This document shows, in pieces, positions 26,187 to 35,514 of a DNA stretch of 64,000 nt (the first letter of the stretch is position 1; each line of letters starts with the position of its first letter). Origin of the DNA: CAJBNH01 sp964447285 (lineage in GTDB: Bacteria; Myxococcota_A; UBA9042); NCBI GenBank assembly GCA_964447285.1, contig CAYURO010000017.1, positions 1 to 64,000 on the forward strand, read 5' to 3'. The notes beneath the pieces are model-generated. The model searched no databases, was not told the DNA's origin, and saw only the letters and a list, made by a program, of their open reading frames with translations. The translations under genes and the position numbers were made by a program.

Positions 26187-27475
26187 ATGGCAGTGCCCAT
26201 GCCTCCCGCGGCGCACGCCGTGGCGAGTCCCAGCTTCTTGTCCTGGTCCTTCAGCGTCCGCAGCAGCGTCGTGATGAGGCGCAGGCCGGTCGCGGCAAAC
26301 GGGTGACCAAACGCCAGAGAGCCTCCGCGCACATTGAGCCGGGTGGGATCGACCGCACCCAACACCGCGTCGCGCTTCAGCTTGGTGCGGAAGAACTCGG
26401 CGTCTTGGAACATCTTCAGGTTCGACAGCACCTGCGCCGCGAACGCCTCGTGGATCTCGAACAGGTCGATGTCCGCCAGCTTCAATCCCGCACGCTCGAG
26501 TGCCACCGGGCTGGAGTGCACGTTGCCCAACAGCATGTTTTCGCGCGGGTCCTGACCGGTGAAGGCGTACGACCTGACAAAGCCCAGCGGCGTGTAGCCC
26601 AGCGCCTTGGCCTTGGACTCGAGCATCACCAGCACACACGCTGCCCCATCGGTCAGCGCGCTGGAGGTCGCGGCCGTGATCGAGCCGTTCTTGCGGTCGA
26701 ACACCGGCCTCAGCTTGCCCAGCGCCGCGGGGTCCATGTCTTCACGCACCAGATTATCGTTGGAGATCGGTCCCTTCGGTGTCTGTACGGTCATGATCTC
26801 GTCGGCCAATACGCCGGACTTCAACGCAGCCGAGGCCTTGCGGTGGCTCTCGATCGCAAACGCCTCCTGATCCTCGCGGCGGATGCCGAAGTTCTGCGCC
26901 ATTTCCTCCGCGTGCTCGCCCATCGTGCGGCCGGTGTAGCGTTCCGTCAGCGCGGGGGGCGTGGGCAGCAGGTCCATCGGGTTGATCGTCGCGAGCTCAC
27001 GCAACAGTGCGACCCCCTTGGCCTTTTGCACCTTCTGCAGGGAGTCGACCAAGCGCTTCTTGTAAGTCACCGGGGCGTGGCTGAGCACATCGACGCCGCC
27101 CGCCAACACCACGTCAGCTTGCCCTGTCGTGATCATCTCGGCCGCCGACGCCACGGCCTGAAAACCGGAGGCACACGCACGAGAGACCGAGAAACCGGCC
27201 GCGTGGTACATGCCAAGATTCAGGGCGATCTCGCGGGCCACGTTCGGGCTGCGCGTGACCGACACGACGGTGCCCCACACCACCTGGTCGACATCCTTGG
27301 GGTCGATCTCCAAGCGGAACAGCAGCTCGCGCGCCACTTGGGTCGACAGCTCGACGGGATCGACGTCGTTCAGGTCGGTCCAGGACCGGCTGAACGGGGT
27401 CCGCAGGCCCGCGACAATGGCAATACGGTCACGATCGGGGGCGGCTGGGACGGCGGCAGGCTTCTTCGCGGGCAT
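26168..27475 (-). CDS. fadI: FadI-type acetyl-CoA acyltransferase (3-ketoacyl-CoA thiolase)
   Basis: A 435-residue thiolase (E. coli FadI 436 aa) that cleaves 3-ketoacyl-CoA with CoA in beta-oxidation. The nucleophile is C101 in SRACASGFQ; the other active-site parts are the HEAFAAQ and FGHPFAATG histidines and C421 in ACAAGGMG. The ATG follows GGAGG by 5 bases. It lies 72 bases after selD and 97 before fadJ on the same strand, so the three may form one transcript. Its 3' end is copied twice in tandem downstream. Confidence 0.94.
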   Translation of the reverse strand: MPAKKPAAVPAAPDRDRIAIVAGLRTPFSRSWTDLNDVDPVELSTQVARELLFRLEIDPKDVDQVVWGTVVSVTRSPNVAREIALNLGMYHAAGFSVSRACASGFQAVASAAEMITTGQADVVLAGGVDVLSHAPVTYKKRLVDSLQKVQKAKGVALLRELATINPMDLLPTPPALTERYTGRTMGEHAEEMAQNFGIRREDQEAFAIESHRKASAALKSGVLADEIMTVQTPKGPISNDNLVREDMDPAALGKLRPVFDRKNGSITAATSSALTDGAACVLVMLESKAKALGYTPLGFVRSYAFTGQDPRENMLLGNVHSSPVALERAGLKLADIDLFEIHEAFAAQVLSNLKMFQDAEFFRTKLKRDAVLGAVDPTRLNVRGGSLAFGHPFAATGLRLITTLLRTLKDQDKKLGLATACAAGGMGTAMVLERD

Positions 27476-27547
27476 TGGAACCTCCAGTAAACACGGCGCT
27501 TGGCACCGAACGGGACGACATGGCGGAACCTGGCTGGGGCGGCCCGG

Positions 27548-28618
27548 TCAAACGACCGTGATCTCGCCGGGGGTGTCCGTTGCGAGAATCTCCCCGACGA
27601 CCGCTTGGTACGCAACCTCGCGCTGAGCAAGGGCTTGGAGCAGCTCTGGCAGCTTGGCCGGCTGCACTGCGATCAGCAGCCCCCCCGACGTCTGGGCATC
27701 GGCAAGCAACAGCTGCATGTGCGTCGGGATCTCGTTGGCGAATCGGGTGTTGGGCGCGGCGTATGCCAAGTTGCGGCGCGAGCCGCCCGGACAGACGTCG
27801 GCGGCAGCGAACTCAACGGCGCGGTCGAGCCACGGAATGCGGTCCAGCTGCAAGCGCGCCCCAACGGGCTGGCCGGCGGCCTTGCTGGACGCGCGCAACA
27901 TCCCGCCCAGGTGTCCCAGCAGGCCGAAGCCCGTCACGTCGGTGGCAGAGTGCACGCCGACCTCCGTCATCGCATCGGCCGCGGCGCGGTTCAGCGTCGT
28001 CATCGAAGCGACCGCCTGACTGAGCCCTTGCGCCGTCAGGTGGCCGCGCTTGACCGCCGTCGTCAGCACGCCGGTGCCCAGCGCCTTGGTCAGCACCAGC
28101 ACGTCGCCGGGCTGCGCGCCCGCGTTGGTCACGACCCGGTCGGGGTGCACCAAACCGGTGACAAACAAGCCGAATTTTGGTTCCTTGTCGGTGATCGAGT
28201 GTCCACCCGCGATGACGATGCCGGCCTGACGACAGACCTCGGCGGCGCCGGCGAGCACGGTTCCTAGCGTTGCGGTACCCAGCGTGTCGATGGGCCAGGC
28301 GACGAAGGAGAGTGCGCTGATCGGTCGGGCGCCCATCGCGTACACGTCGCTGAGGGCGTTGGCGGCGGCAATGCGACCAAAGTCGAACGGGTCGTCGACG
28401 ATCGGGGTGAAGATGTCGACCGTCTCGACCAGCGCCAAGTCATCCGTCAGACGAAACACCGCCGCGTCATCGCCCGTATCGTGCCCGACGATCAGGCGGG
28501 GGTCGTGAGCCGGGGGAAGGTGGGACAACGCTTCGATCAGGTCGACTTGGGCGATCTTGGCGGCGCAACCGGCGGTCGCAGCGTATTTCGTCAACATGAC
28601 AGGGGAGTCGGACTCCAT
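27548..28618 (-). CDS. selD: Selenide, water dikinase SelD
   Basis: A 356-residue SelD (E. coli 347 aa), which makes selenophosphate from selenide and ATP. The active site in the flexible N-terminus reads ATAGCAAK, with C18 and K21 matching the catalytic Cys17/Lys20 of E. coli; there is no selenocysteine. ATP and metal motifs follow: GHDTGDDAAV, NALSDVYAMGARP, AGGHSITDKEP, TDVTGFGLLGHL and DAQTSGGLL. ATG 28618 has GGAGG 8 bases upstream; the frame runs on to 28696 without a better start. No selenocysteine or selenouridine gene is visible nearby, while YqeC and a matching hydroxylase lie 22-27 kb away, so SelD may serve that enzyme. Confidence 0.95.
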   Translation of the reverse strand: MESDSPVMLTKYAATAGCAAKIAQVDLIEALSHLPPAHDPRLIVGHDTGDDAAVFRLTDDLALVETVDIFTPIVDDPFDFGRIAAANALSDVYAMGARPISALSFVAWPIDTLGTATLGTVLAGAAEVCRQAGIVIAGGHSITDKEPKFGLFVTGLVHPDRVVTNAGAQPGDVLVLTKALGTGVLTTAVKRGHLTAQGLSQAVASMTTLNRAAADAMTEVGVHSATDVTGFGLLGHLGGMLRASSKAAGQPVGARLQLDRIPWLDRAVEFAAADVCPGGSRRNLAYAAPNTRFANEIPTHMQLLLADAQTSGGLLIAVQPAKLPELLQALAQREVAYQAVVGEILATDTPGEITVV

Positions 28619-28698
28619 GCGGCAGGCCTCCGAAGGGGGGGTGAGTCGCCGGGAGGTTGGCACGCCACACAGGGGCTGGCAAGGCGAATTTGACACAA

Positions 28699-28717
28699 TG
28701 CGTCAAGAAATGACGCA
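28699..28717. promoter_or_regulatory. Inverted repeat between selD and the divergent lipoprotein gene
   Basis: TGCGTCAAGAAATGACGCA: perfect 7-base arms with a 5-base centre. A further TTGAC half lies just to its left (28690-28694), so three TTGAC/GTCAA-type halves are clustered. It is about 80 bases upstream of selD and 125 upstream of the gene at 28843. A shared operator is possible; a hairpin is the alternative. Confidence 0.45.
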
Positions 28718-28842
28718 GACGCGATCGGCGCTCGCACAGGTCGGCCTTTCGACGCGAATCCGCTGTGTCCGTGCACGAATGCAAGCACTCGGTTCGCTCA
28801 TCCCGGCGTTCTGCTATTCTCACCCTCTCACACTGAGGCGCC

Positions 28843-31800
28843 ATGATCCGTCCCATCGACCAGCACCTGCGCTTCCTCGCCCTGCTCGCCCTTGTGGCGA
28901 CGATGGCGGCGTGCGGTGATGTCGGGCCGGCGGCAGATTCCCCAGCTGCGGCCGACGCTTCCACTGCTGCTGATGCCAACGACGACGTCACGCTGACGGA
29001 CGACGCAACGGCCACCGATGCAGACGAGGTGACGGTCTCAGAAGGCGACCCCACGATCCTGTCCGTCGAGCCCGACCACGGGTCCACGGGCGGCCTGACG
29101 CAGGTGCAGATCAAGGGGTTGGCGTTGGACGCCGCCGTGCAAGTGTACTTCGGAGAGTCGCCGGCTTTGACCGTGCAGGCCGTCAGCGCCGAGCTGGTGG
29201 TCGCCACGTCCCCGCCGCGCCCCTCCGGCATCGTCGATGTCACGGTGCGGTCAACCGAACGACCGGATGCCGTGTTTCCATTGGGTTTCAGGTACATCGC
29301 CCAAGTCACGGTCGTCTCGGTCAGTCCGGCCTCAGGTCCCGCAACGGGAGGCACGCCGCTGGTCGTGAAGGGCAAGGGGTTCGTGCCCGGCACACGCTTC
29401 GTGGTCGGCGAGCGGTTGGCGATCGATGCGGTCGTGCTGGACGAAGAGACGGCCGCCCTGGTGACGCCGGCGGGTCCCGTCGGCGCCGTGACGGTCGCCG
29501 CGGTCAATGGTGACGGCGTCGGGGCCAAGGCCAAGGCGTTCACCTACCGGGCCGCACCACGGATCGACAGCGTTTCTCCGGGGTTGGGCCCCGTGACAGG
29601 CGGTACCGTCCTGACGGTGACCGGAGCGGCGCTGGCCGCCCCCGGGACGGTTTTCACGCTGCGGCACGGGTCGGCCGAGCTCCTCACCAAGACCGTCTCG
29701 ACCGCTTCCGACGGGTCTTCTGCCCAAGTGACGGCTCCGGCGGTGGGCGCGGCCGGGTCATGGGACCTGGCCGCAACGAACGCGGATGGCGAGGCCCTGC
29801 TGTCGCAGGCGTTTACCTACGTGGATGGGGCTTTGCCGACGCTGGCGGTGCTGGCGGTGGCTCCGGCTGCCCTGCCCTCGAACCAGCCCCGCGCAGTCAT
29901 GGTTGCGGTGGGCGGGGCAACGGCCGCGGCGGCGATCAGCACGGCACAGGTCAGGTTCGGCGGTCAGCCGGCACAGGTTCTGGACGCCGTCGCCGACAAG
30001 TGGAGTGTGGGAGCGACCTTGCGCGTGCTGCCGGCAGCGATCGGCAACTTGACGCAAGCGGTGCCCGTTGACGTCGAGGTGACCTTCGGGTCAGCAAAAG
30101 CGACCAAGATCAAGGGGTTCACGTGGTTGCCGGCCGTGCCGATGGTGACGAGCGTGCAACCGGAATCGCTGAACGCGAGCGGCGGCACCGCTGTCCAGGT
30201 CCGCTATGCGCCAAAGCCGACCGGATGGGGCGCCGTGACGGCGATGCGGATGGGCGCGGCGATGGCCAGTCAGGTGCAACCGTTTGCGCTGCCCGATGGC
30301 ACGGGCGGTGTGGGAGGGATCGCGCCTCCGGGAGCCCCCGGCAAGGCAGACGTCGTGTTGTTCTTCGCCAACGGCCAGTCGGTCACAGCCCCCGGCGCAG
30401 TGGAATTTCGCAGCCAGAAACGAGAGATCGTGGTGCTGCTGCCGACCACAGGGTCGCAGGCCGGTGGCACGTGGGTGCGCGCGATCGGCAGCGGTTTGGA
30501 CGAACTGACGGAGCTCAAGCTGGGCGGCGCCCAAGTGCCGTGGCTGCAGGTGGTCGACACAGGACTCGCCTATCTCCGCACGCCCAAAGGGGAACCTGGT
30601 CCTGCTGACCTGACTGCTGCGTTCCAGATCTTGCCGTTTCCACAGGTGCTGCTCGCCGCCTTTTCCTACTTCGATCCGGTCGCGGGTGATGCGGGCACCT
30701 GGGGTCCGCCCATCGACGGCACCGTCAACGTCACCGTCGTCGCCAAGGGCACGAACATGCCGATTTCTGGCGCTTTCGTGACGCTGGGTGCCGACCCGAA
30801 GACCCCGTTCCAGGGCCTGACGGACGACCGCGGGCAGGTCACGTTCTCAGCCCCCGGATTGCTGGGACCCGTGCACGTCCACGCGGCGAAAGCCGGCCAC
30901 AGCGCAGGGTCGTACATCGGGCTGAACGTCGAAAATGTGACCATTCGCCTTCAGGAATTTCCCCCGGCTGACGGCGGTGACGGCGGGGGCAGCGGGCAGG
31001 AAACGGAGCCTCCGTTGCCCGACGGCCTGATCCAAGGCGTGGTGATCGACGCAGCGAAGTACACGCAGCTGCCGCCCGGGTCGTGCGAGACGCAGCCTGT
31101 GCTGGGCGACCTGTGTTTGCCCTGCACGCAGGACCTCGAGTGCTCGGGCGGGACGACGTGCGAGCAGCTACACGCCCAAGGTGCCAGCCACGCGCTGACG
31201 GACTCTGAGGACCAGCCCCTGCCCGGTGACCCGACGCCGACCTTCGCTCCCGGGACCGCGTTCTGCCTCGCCCCGTGCACGTCGAACACAGACTGCGCGC
31301 AGGGTTATGAGTGCCGGTCGCTGGCCGGGTTGCTCGAGATGCCACGCTATCGATGCGTACCGCAGATCGGCGTGCCCGAGACGCAATGTGAGACGACCGC
31401 GACCTCGATCTTCGGCGGCAACCCGTCTGTGGGACCCGGCGGAACGGTGGATGCCAGCGATGTCTTCTCGATCGTCGCGCGACCGGGCGAGGTCGCCGTC
31501 GTGTGCTGGTCGGGCTATGTGGACGCGGCGACTGGGGAATTCGTGCCACTGGTCATGGGCTTGGCGCGCAAGCTGTTCGTGTATCCCGGCCAGACGCTGA
31601 CGGGCGTCCAGGTGCCGCTGAAGACGCCGCTGGACCGGCGCGTGCGCGTGCGGATGCAGTCGATTCCGATGGGTCCCGACGCCGTGGGCGGACGACGATC
31701 GATGACGACAGGGCTGGACCTGGGTGCTGAGGGCTATGTCCCCATGGGCACTGTGGAAACCTTGGCGACGACAGACGTTCTCGAGTTCCAGCGGCAGCCG

Positions 31801-33321
31801 TCCGGTGCGCTCTTCCAGGGGGATGGGCAAGACATCCGGTACGAGCTCTATGGCGGCGTCGCCAACCTGTGGGGGGGACCGCCCAATTCGACTGCGGTTG
31901 GCGTGCAGTTGGACGTCCGGGGTCTGGACCACTTCGCCAGCTGGCAGCCCGACGACGCTGTCCCCATCGAGAGCACCGACGCCATCGGACGCGTGGATGC
32001 CATGGACGCGCAAGGCGATCTGCGGGTGGCCGTGGGTGAGGGCGGGCGCGTGCTGACGTGGAGCAACTACGGCTTCACTCCCCAAGCGTCTCCCACACAG
32101 CTGGACCTTCGCGCAGTGTGGCTGCCGGGCGGAACAAGCGCGGGTAAGGACGGTTGGGTCGGCGGCAAGGCTGGCGTGCTCGCGCGGTTTGGCGGTCTGG
32201 GGTGGAAAGCGTGGCCGCAGCTGGCTGCCGACGACGTCTCGGCGATCCACGGCCGGGCGGCGGACGACGCATGGTTGGTGGCCGGGCAAGCACGTCTGGC
32301 GCACTGGAACGGACTGCAGTGGACGGAAGTAGCCGGGCCATGGAAGGAAACGCCCGCGCCGGATTCAAACGGACCGCTGAAGGCACCGCCCCATCGCGTG
32401 CGCGGCGTATGGCAAGCGCCGACCGGATCCGTGTTCCTGGTGGGAGACCAAGGTGCATTCCTGCGAGGCACCCCGACGACCTCGCCAAGCGGCAAGCTGA
32501 CGCTGACGGTCTCGGCGCTGACGCCCGCCAACCCCTACGCCATGCACGCGATTTGGGGCACGGCGGAGGATGACGTCTGGGTGGCCGGCGACAAGGGAAG
32601 GCTGGGCCACTGGAACGGACAAGGACTGAAGTGGGTCGTGACGGGGGTCGAGCAGCCGCTGTACGCGATCCGGGGCGAGGCGGGCCAAGCGCTGCAGGTC
32701 GTGGGCGGTCAAGGGACGTGGCTGCGGGTGACGTCGGCCGGTCCGGACGGGCCATTTCAGGTGCAGAACGCAACGACCCCTTTGCTGCGCGCGGACTTGC
32801 GCGGGGTGGTGACGACGGGAGGAGGCGGCTGGGTGGCAGCCGGTCAGCCGGTGGTGGTGCTGGGGCCGTACCTGGAGATGCCGTACATTCAGGAGCCCAA
32901 ACCCGCCAGCCCCTTGGGCGACAAGGTCGTCTGGACCCATGCACCGGGCGTCCTGCCGACGCTGAACATCGTGCGCATCGCCGACAGCCAGTACACGACG
33001 CGGTGGGAGATCTTCGTGCGCGGCAGCGTGTCGCAAGTCGCCCTGCCCGACTTTCAGGTGCTGGGCAAGTTCGACCCCGTGCCGCCCGGTCCCGTGTATG
33101 TGCGCGTGTGGCGGGTGCTGACCTCAGGACTGGACATCGACCACTTCAACAGCAAGCAGCTGAACATGTGGTCGTGGACGTCTTGGGCCTACAACGTGAA
33201 TTCGGTGCTTCAGCCCAACGACCAGATCACCAAGCCGTCGTCCTGGAAGATCGACCCCAAGCCAAGTCCTGGCCAGCAAACGCCGCCGCCCAAGCCGGGG
33301 CCGCCGGGCTGGCCGCCCTGA
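28843..33321 (+). CDS. Giant IPT/TIG-domain lipoprotein with C-terminal propeller-like region
   Basis: A 1492-residue lipoprotein: signal peptide ending TMAAC (C24), then an Asp/Ala/Thr linker. IPT/TIG immunoglobulin-like domains follow in tandem at about 69-152, 153-238 and 239-328, and more divergent ones at about 335-430, 430-522 and 523-610, each opening with a VxSVxPxxGPxxGGT-type signature. About 625-695 looks like a carboxypeptidase regulatory domain. A Cys-rich segment spans about 750-850. About 1055-1345 holds repeats such as DVWVAGDKGRLGHWNG typical of a beta-propeller. The tail is Pro-rich. A surface or adhesion protein is likely; ligand unknown. GAGG precedes the ATG by 5 bases. 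Confidence 0.85.
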   Translation: MIRPIDQHLRFLALLALVATMAACGDVGPAADSPAAADASTAADANDDVTLTDDATATDADEVTVSEGDPTILSVEPDHGSTGGLTQVQIKGLALDAAVQVYFGESPALTVQAVSAELVVATSPPRPSGIVDVTVRSTERPDAVFPLGFRYIAQVTVVSVSPASGPATGGTPLVVKGKGFVPGTRFVVGERLAIDAVVLDEETAALVTPAGPVGAVTVAAVNGDGVGAKAKAFTYRAAPRIDSVSPGLGPVTGGTVLTVTGAALAAPGTVFTLRHGSAELLTKTVSTASDGSSAQVTAPAVGAAGSWDLAATNADGEALLSQAFTYVDGALPTLAVLAVAPAALPSNQPRAVMVAVGGATAAAAISTAQVRFGGQPAQVLDAVADKWSVGATLRVLPAAIGNLTQAVPVDVEVTFGSAKATKIKGFTWLPAVPMVTSVQPESLNASGGTAVQVRYAPKPTGWGAVTAMRMGAAMASQVQPFALPDGTGGVGGIAPPGAPGKADVVLFFANGQSVTAPGAVEFRSQKREIVVLLPTTGSQAGGTWVRAIGSGLDELTELKLGGAQVPWLQVVDTGLAYLRTPKGEPGPADLTAAFQILPFPQVLLAAFSYFDPVAGDAGTWGPPIDGTVNVTVVAKGTNMPISGAFVTLGADPKTPFQGLTDDRGQVTFSAPGLLGPVHVHAAKAGHSAGSYIGLNVENVTIRLQEFPPADGGDGGGSGQETEPPLPDGLIQGVVIDAAKYTQLPPGSCETQPVLGDLCLPCTQDLECSGGTTCEQLHAQGASHALTDSEDQPLPGDPTPTFAPGTAFCLAPCTSNTDCAQGYECRSLAGLLEMPRYRCVPQIGVPETQCETTATSIFGGNPSVGPGGTVDASDVFSIVARPGEVAVVCWSGYVDAATGEFVPLVMGLARKLFVYPGQTLTGVQVPLKTPLDRRVRVRMQSIPMGPDAVGGRRSMTTGLDLGAEGYVPMGTVETLATTDVLEFQRQPSGALFQGDGQDIRYELYGGVANLWGGPPNSTAVGVQLDVRGLDHFASWQPDDAVPIESTDAIGRVDAMDAQGDLRVAVGEGGRVLTWSNYGFTPQASPTQLDLRAVWLPGGTSAGKDGWVGGKAGVLARFGGLGWKAWPQLAADDVSAIHGRAADDAWLVAGQARLAHWNGLQWTEVAGPWKETPAPDSNGPLKAPPHRVRGVWQAPTGSVFLVGDQGAFLRGTPTTSPSGKLTLTVSALTPANPYAMHAIWGTAEDDVWVAGDKGRLGHWNGQGLKWVVTGVEQPLYAIRGEAGQALQVVGGQGTWLRVTSAGPDGPFQVQNATTPLLRADLRGVVTTGGGGWVAAGQPVVVLGPYLEMPYIQEPKPASPLGDKVVWTHAPGVLPTLNIVRIADSQYTTRWEIFVRGSVSQVALPDFQVLGKFDPVPPGPVYVRVWRVLTSGLDIDHFNSKQLNMWSWTSWAYNVNSVLQPNDQITKPSSWKIDPKPSPGQQTPPPKPGPPGWPP

Positions 33322-33429
33322 TAGACGCTCACCGCGAATGACTCGGGCCACCCGCGCGTTGCACGAACCGCCGCGCTGGGCCTGGCATCCGCGCCCCCCC
33401 CCCGACCGACCGCCTTCCGGAGTGCCCGC

Positions 33430-34911
33430 ATGTCCCGCTTCCCCTCCAAGTTCGCGCCCTTGCTGACGTTGTCTGCCCTGACCTGCGCGTCTATGGCCCT
33501 CGCCCAGCCCATCGTGCCCAGACCCGCCGGTCCCCGTCCCGCCACGCCTGTTGCACCCGGCTTCCGCCCACCGCCCCCCCCACCCGTCGCCAAGCCCGGC
33601 GAGCCCGACTGGCGCGGCATCGGTGAGGAAGGCAAGCCGAGGAAGAAAGCCACCAGCGCCGTGTCGGACATGGTCAAAAACTCGCCGTATCGCATCGAGA
33701 TTGTGACGGCCAGCGCAGACAAGGTTCTGATCACCAACGCCTTTACTCTTGAACGTCGGCGGGTGTTCGAGGCACCAGGGATCGCCGCCGTCGCGTTCTC
33801 TCCCGACGGTACGTGGGTCTACGTGGCACAGGCGGCGGGCGAGCTGACGGCGGTGAACGCCGACCGAGCGAACACGGAGGTGATGGGCAAGCTTGCGCTT
33901 GAGCCGGGGGAGGTCGTGGTCGAGCTGATCGGGCTGGGCGGGGCAGAAGAGCTTGCGGCGGCCGTGCTGGTCGGCGTGGGACCCGCAGCGACCCCGGGAA
34001 GCTGTGGCGAGTGGAAGGGCCACCGTCGCGTGTACGTGCACAAATCCGCAGTCGCCAGGGGGCCCGGCCGTCAGGAGGCCAAGGACGGTTGGCCCGACCA
34101 GACCAGTGCACACCGCACCGCCGCCGTGTCGCCCAACACCAAGTACCGCCTGTCGATTGTGGGCGGCGGCCTCACGGCGGCCGGGCGCTTCGGCAGTGGC
34201 GACCAGCGAATCCATCGCTCGCCCGTGCCTGTCGCTGCGAACGATCTGGAGTGGATGCGGGACAGTCTGGGTGTGGCCATCTCATGGCCGCGCAAGGCCC
34301 TGGCGGGGTGCGGTCATCGCGTCGGCATGCGCTTCTATCGCCGGCCGACGCAGGCCAACGCCGCGCCGGGCTGGGACGAGTGGACGCTGCCGGACAATGT
34401 CGAGGTGGTGCGCGGAGATCTGCCCGGCCAGTCGCCGCCATGGACGCCCGACGGGATGCGTCTGGTCGGCGTGGACCCGCGCGGCGTGGTGCTGATCGAG
34501 CCGGCGCCGCGCTTCCGGGGGCAGCTGGCCCTGATCGCGCCTGCGTCGACGGTGTGGCCCAAGGTGCGCCCCGGCGTGCGGCCCCTCGCGTCGAGCGCGC
34601 CCGGAGCTCTGAGACTCGCTGAACTACTGATGGAGCAAGGGGATCTGGACCAGGCCTCGCAGCAGCTGGCCGGTGCGCCTGCAGGTGCTGAGACGGGGCG
34701 GCTGAGGTCGCGGTTGAACGCACTGATCGAGGTCCGCGCACGCCGGGCACAGGAACTGCAGGTCGACGGCCGCGAGCTCAGGTCCGACCGCTCAGGGCCG
34801 CCGCAGCCGCCCGCGCCGCTGACCACACCGACGGCGCCCGTCCAGCCCGCCCCGCCGCCTGCCGAAGCCCCCGCAGGCACAGCGGCGCCGGCTGCAGCAC
34901 CGGAAGCCTAG
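33430..34911 (+). CDS. Secreted Pro-rich, propeller-like protein
   Basis: A 493-residue protein with a signal peptide (about 1-25, MSRFPSKFAPLLTLSALTCASMALAQ). Residues 26-60 are almost all Pro, Arg and Gly. The middle (about 85-400) contains WD40/TolB-like phrases such as VAFSPDGTWVYVA and TPDGMRLVGV that suggest a beta-propeller. Residues about 400-440 look like a TPR-type helical pair (ALRLAELLMEQGDLDQASQQL), and the tail is again Pro/Ala-rich. No enzyme motif seen. GGAG lies 7 bases before the ATG. It follows the giant TIG lipoprotein by 108 bases on the same strand. Confidence 0.72.
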   Translation: MSRFPSKFAPLLTLSALTCASMALAQPIVPRPAGPRPATPVAPGFRPPPPPPVAKPGEPDWRGIGEEGKPRKKATSAVSDMVKNSPYRIEIVTASADKVLITNAFTLERRRVFEAPGIAAVAFSPDGTWVYVAQAAGELTAVNADRANTEVMGKLALEPGEVVVELIGLGGAEELAAAVLVGVGPAATPGSCGEWKGHRRVYVHKSAVARGPGRQEAKDGWPDQTSAHRTAAVSPNTKYRLSIVGGGLTAAGRFGSGDQRIHRSPVPVAANDLEWMRDSLGVAISWPRKALAGCGHRVGMRFYRRPTQANAAPGWDEWTLPDNVEVVRGDLPGQSPPWTPDGMRLVGVDPRGVVLIEPAPRFRGQLALIAPASTVWPKVRPGVRPLASSAPGALRLAELLMEQGDLDQASQQLAGAPAGAETGRLRSRLNALIEVRARRAQELQVDGRELRSDRSGPPQPPAPLTTPTAPVQPAPPPAEAPAGTAAPAAAPEA

Positions 34912-34929
34912 TCTTGACGCAGGGTTGGC

Positions 34930-35373
34930 TTAGCCCGCCCACCACCGCCCAGTCTTCCACGCGACCAGCAGCAGCAGCAGTCCCAGTCCGGCCGCCGTCA
35001 GCGCCGCCGGAAGCAGAAACGACTGGTCTGGCGCCAGGTTCGGCATCGTCGCCCCCACCTCTGGCCGCCCGAACCCGGGGTGAACCCAGCCCTGTACCTG
35101 CCGACCGGACCGATACGCCGGTGAGTGCACATCTGACGTGCCGATCAGCGCCGCGCCGTCCTGCGGCAGCCCCGTTGTCGGGTCGGTCCAGCGGACGAAC
35201 AGCAGCCCACCCTGATTCCCACGCGCCCGATAGTCGGTGCGGACGACCTCGAGTTGGACGCGGGACCACTGCCCCATCGCCAGCCGCTTCGTCTGGTCGC
35301 GCCACGTCCAAACGAACATCACCGCCAGACCCAGTGACAGGACGGCTGCGATCAAGAGCCAACTCGGCTTCAC
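34930..35373 (-). CDS. DUF3592-like membrane protein
   Basis: A 147-residue protein with a membrane segment at each end (about 5-22 and 118-138) and a beta-rich domain between, in the style of DUF3592: WSRVQLEVVRTDYRARG, then LIGTSDVHSPAYRSGRQVQGWVHPG. The GTG start at 35373 was chosen because AAAGGA lies 7 bases before it and the first membrane segment follows at once; the frame is open to 35469. Function unknown. It converges on the propeller-like gene with 18 bases between stops. Confidence 0.65.
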   Translation of the reverse strand: MKPSWLLIAAVLSLGLAVMFVWTWRDQTKRLAMGQWSRVQLEVVRTDYRARGNQGGLLFVRWTDPTTGLPQDGAALIGTSDVHSPAYRSGRQVQGWVHPGFGRPEVGATMPNLAPDQSFLLPAALTAAGLGLLLLLVAWKTGRWWAG

Positions 35374-35514
35374 GTGGAGTCCTTTGGGCCGGCAAGGAGC
35401 TCCGTGCCGACCGTGATCTTGCCTGCGGGCGCCGGAGGGGTCAAGACGCGGCGGCGGGCACATGGGCAACGGGCCAACGTGTCGGGATGCAACCCCTGAT
35501 CCGAGAACGTTGTT

